From an uncultured Lachnospiraceae bacterium (GTDB lineage: Bacteria; Bacillota_A; Clostridia; Lachnospirales; Lachnospiraceae): 9,496 nucleotides of DNA. The stretch lies in contig CAMOFS010000036.1 in assembly GCA_946613735.1 (NCBI GenBank), positions 1 to 9,496 on the forward strand. The letters run 5' to 3'. A program made the translations under genes and the position numbers. This document shows positions 7,311-9,496 of this stretch, one piece after another. The notes under the pieces are model-generated. The model was not told the origin of the DNA. It made no database searches and was given only the letters and a program-made list of their open reading frames with translations. Within the stretch, counting starts at the first letter, position 1. Every line of letters begins with the position of its first letter.

Positions 7311-9496
7311 GTTACATTAAGATTCCGAAGGTCTATAAAAAATTCAAAAAGGCGGAGGAGCTTTTTTCTCCTGTGATCATGACGGCTGCCACCGGCTGGG
7401 GCAAAAATGCGGCGGTGGACTATTATTACAGGAGGAAAAACCCACTGGTTCTCGGCTGCAGAGAGGGGCACCTTATGGAAATGCCTGATCCGGACAGCTT
7501 CAGGAGCAGCGTGGTGGTCATTGATGATATGCAGTGGCTTTTTGAGGAGGAGTCCATCCGCTATCTTAAAAAGCTTTTGCGTGTGCCCGGGATCCAGGTT
7601 ATCATGCTGACCAGGGGAGGAGTAGTACCCAAGTACCTGGCAGCTGAGGAGATGGATCTGGGTTTTGTGCGGATAACAGAGAATGATCTGGCCTTTACCG
7701 AAAAGGAGGTACAGGCCTATTTTGATGAAAGGGAGATCCCTATCGATCCTGAGGATGTAGGATCAGTACTCAAGGCTTCAAAGGGCTATGTCAGGGCCAT
7801 TTTTTTCTATGCCACAAGGATGGAGGACGGCAGTCGTTTTTCCAGTGATATGGAGGCAGCGGTCATACAGGATATTTACCGCCTGTGGGATGGCCAGGTA
7901 TATGACCAGTGGCTTGATGACTTTGTACATTTTTGCCTTTGTGTGTGCAGATATGATGAGTTTACCTTGGAGATGGCGGAGTATCTGACCGGGAATAAAA
8001 ATATCTCCAAGGTCATCGAATACTGCAGGGATAATACCAACCAGCTGGAAATAAGGGCCTCGGGCTACTATGCAATACGCCGGGAGATGAAAGGGTATTA
8101 TCGATGGAAACAGGAGCTTGTGTGGAGTGAGGCGCAGAAGCTGGAGAACTTCCGCAGGGCGGCCAATTACTACGAGATGAAGGGCGAGATCGAAAATGCC
8201 CTTATGTATTATCAAAAGGCGGGTGATACCCAGAGGGTGAAGGAGCTTTTGATACGTGATGCCAACACCCATCCCGGAACCGGGCATTATGTTCAGAGCC
8301 GGGAATACTATTTTTCCCTGCCAAAGGAGGATATACTGGCATCGCCGGTACTCATGGCCGGGATGAGCATGCTGTACAGTCTGATACTTATGCCGGAAAA
8401 GTCGGAGGAGTGGTATGATGCCCTGGATGCTTTTTACCGGGATAAGTCCAACAGTAGGGAGCGTCGGCGGGAGGCCGGAGCCAGGCTGGCATATCTGGAT
8501 ATAGGACTTCCCCACAGGGGAACCAAGGGACTTATGGGTATCATGAAAAATGTCTTTACCATGATGCAAAAGGGGGATATTGTCCTGCCGGAGTTTTCCG
8601 CTACCGGTAACATGCCCTCTATCATGAACGGAGGACTGGACTTTTGCCAGTGGTCGAAAAACGACGTGCAGATAGCACGTTTTATGGGCAGGTCCGTGGC
8701 CGCCATCATAGGGGATTTCGGTAAGGGCTTTGTGACACTCTGCCTGGCAGAAAGCGGTTTTGAAAAGGGCACCATGCCGGCCTATGAGGTTCTGACACGC
8801 TGCAGTGACGGATATGATGCGGCATCCCATGGCGGCAAGATAGAGATGTGCTTTGTGTCATTGGGAATACAGATCAGGCAGCATATGGTGGAGGGACAGC
8901 TGCCCTCGGCAAAGAGGATACTGGAGTCCTTTGAGGAAAAGGTAAGAAACCAGGGAGCAGACCACCTTCTTCCCAATCTTTATGCCTTAAAGACATGGAT
9001 GTCCCTTTTTGTAGGAGCGGACGAGAAGGTATTAGGATATATCGAAGAGGTTTCTGATGCCAGGGTTTTCTTTTGCGTCGCAGACAGGTACCGCCAGTCT
9101 GTAAAGATACGCTGCCTCGTAGCTTTTGACAGGCTGGAGGAGGCCTTTGATCTGGCCACCTTTTTGACCGGGTATTATGAGTCCTACGACAGGACTTTTA
9201 TGTGGATGGAAAATGAGGTTTTAAAATCCATCATACTATATCGCATGGGGGATGAGCACTGGAGGGATCACCTTCACGGGGCCCTGCTAAGATCCGAAGA
9301 GTACCGTTTTATCAGGCTATTCTCTTTGGAAGGTGCGGCGCTGCTTCCTCTTTTAAAGCAGGTAAAGGATGAGGGCGGCTTTTCAGATGTGGATGAAGAG
9401 CATTTTGACAGGATATACGAGGAATGTATCAGGGTGGCTACCGGCTTCCCGGATTATCTTAAGCGTATAAAGCGGGAGAATATTTCGCTTACCACC
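7307..9496 (+). CDS. MalT/LAL-type STAND transcription regulator, 3' end outside window
   Basis: The frame is open for 730 codons from ATG at 7307 (ATGA overlap with the upstream stop; GGAG at 7298-7301) to the right edge. The N-terminal ATPase module follows LAL regulators in order. A P-loop lies at 27-35 (AATGWGKNA). Walker B is at 69-78 (VVVIDDMQWL, Asp73-Asp74), then a sensor strand with LTRG at 101-104. The family phrase ITENDLAFTEKEV (123-135) corresponds to the LxxxDLxFTxxEa block, and KGYVRAIFF (159-167) to the tGWpaal block. From about 279 (LENFRRAANYYEMKG) there are TPR-like helices to the end. The last visible residues, NISLTT, match the start of a LuxR/GerE helix-turn-helix (LTxRExEVL), so DNA binding should be encoded just beyond. 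The Walker A Lys33 is kept, but the Thr/Ser after it is Asn34 and the next Thr is Ala35. Such proteins bind an inducer and ATP, oligomerise and activate nearby promoters. Its position suggests it regulates this cluster. Confidence 0.9.
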   Translation, partial: MSYIKIPKVYKKFKKAEELFSPVIMTAATGWGKNAAVDYYYRRKNPLVLGCREGHLMEMPDPDSFRSSVVVIDDMQWLFEEESIRYLKKLLRVPGIQVIMLTRGGVVPKYLAAEEMDLGFVRITENDLAFTEKEVQAYFDEREIPIDPEDVGSVLKASKGYVRAIFFYATRMEDGSRFSSDMEAAVIQDIYRLWDGQVYDQWLDDFVHFCLCVCRYDEFTLEMAEYLTGNKNISKVIEYCRDNTNQLEIRASGYYAIRREMKGYYRWKQELVWSEAQKLENFRRAANYYEMKGEIENALMYYQKAGDTQRVKELLIRDANTHPGTGHYVQSREYYFSLPKEDILASPVLMAGMSMLYSLILMPEKSEEWYDALDAFYRDKSNSRERRREAGARLAYLDIGLPHRGTKGLMGIMKNVFTMMQKGDIVLPEFSATGNMPSIMNGGLDFCQWSKNDVQIARFMGRSVAAIIGDFGKGFVTLCLAESGFEKGTMPAYEVLTRCSDGYDAASHGGKIEMCFVSLGIQIRQHMVEGQLPSAKRILESFEEKVRNQGADHLLPNLYALKTWMSLFVGADEKVLGYIEEVSDARVFFCVADRYRQSVKIRCLVAFDRLEEAFDLATFLTGYYESYDRTFMWMENEVLKSIILYRMGDEHWRDHLHGALLRSEEYRFIRLFSLEGAALLPLLKQVKDEGGFSDVDEEHFDRIYEECIRVATGFPDYLKRIKRENISLTT

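Noticed and set aside
7778..8830. A 350-codon open frame on the minus strand.
   Set aside because: It lies wholly antisense to the regulator gene, whose plus-strand frame shows clear LAL family motifs and runs through the whole region. The antisense translation has no recognisable domain, and it is long only because the regulator's codon use leaves few antisense stops.
1..9496. Mobile element, CRISPR, tRNA/rRNA or toxin-antitoxin content.
   Set aside because: No transposase or integrase motifs, terminal inverted repeats, regularly spaced repeats, or RNA gene signatures were seen; every stretch is occupied by plus-strand coding sequence apart from gaps of 24 bases or less.

Overview
The window reads as one densely packed, plus-strand gene cluster from a Gram-positive Firmicute, most likely a Lachnospiraceae-type Clostridium relative. 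This rests on purine-rich Shine-Dalgarno sites, A/G-rich codons, acidic and lysine-rich proteins, a lipobox-type lipoprotein and a MalT/LAL-type regulator. The genus cannot be fixed from the sequence alone. All seven recognisable genes lie on the plus strand. Gaps are 8-24 bases or the genes overlap, and I see no internal terminator or convincing promoter, so they are probably one transcription unit entering from the left and leaving on the right.

Layout: (1) the 3' end of an unrecognised soluble protein gene (1-495); (2) a lipoprotein of the alkylsulfatase (SdsA1/BDS1-like) metallo-beta-lactamase family, overlapping the first gene by 11 bases (485-2554); (3) a 90-residue protein with a weak PqqD/RRE-like pattern (2572-2844); (4) a 910-residue, charged, apparently all-helical cytoplasmic protein of unknown function (2853-5585); (5) a 154-residue protein resembling a degenerate GNAT acetyltransferase (5610-6074); (6) a 406-residue unknown helical protein (6090-7310); (7) the first 730 codons of a MalT/LAL-type STAND transcription regulator, starting in an ATGA overlap with gene 6 and running off the right edge just where its LuxR-type helix-turn-helix should begin (7307-9496).

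Only the sulfatase and the regulator have a family identity I would defend. The sulfatase is the only product with an export signal; the others look cytoplasmic. The simplest reading is a locus in which a surface sulfatase is co-expressed with a set of uncharacterised cytoplasmic proteins and with the locus's own regulator. What the large proteins do cannot be read from the sequence. No RNA genes, mobile elements, CRISPR arrays or notable repeats were seen, and no stretch over 300 bases lacks a gene.
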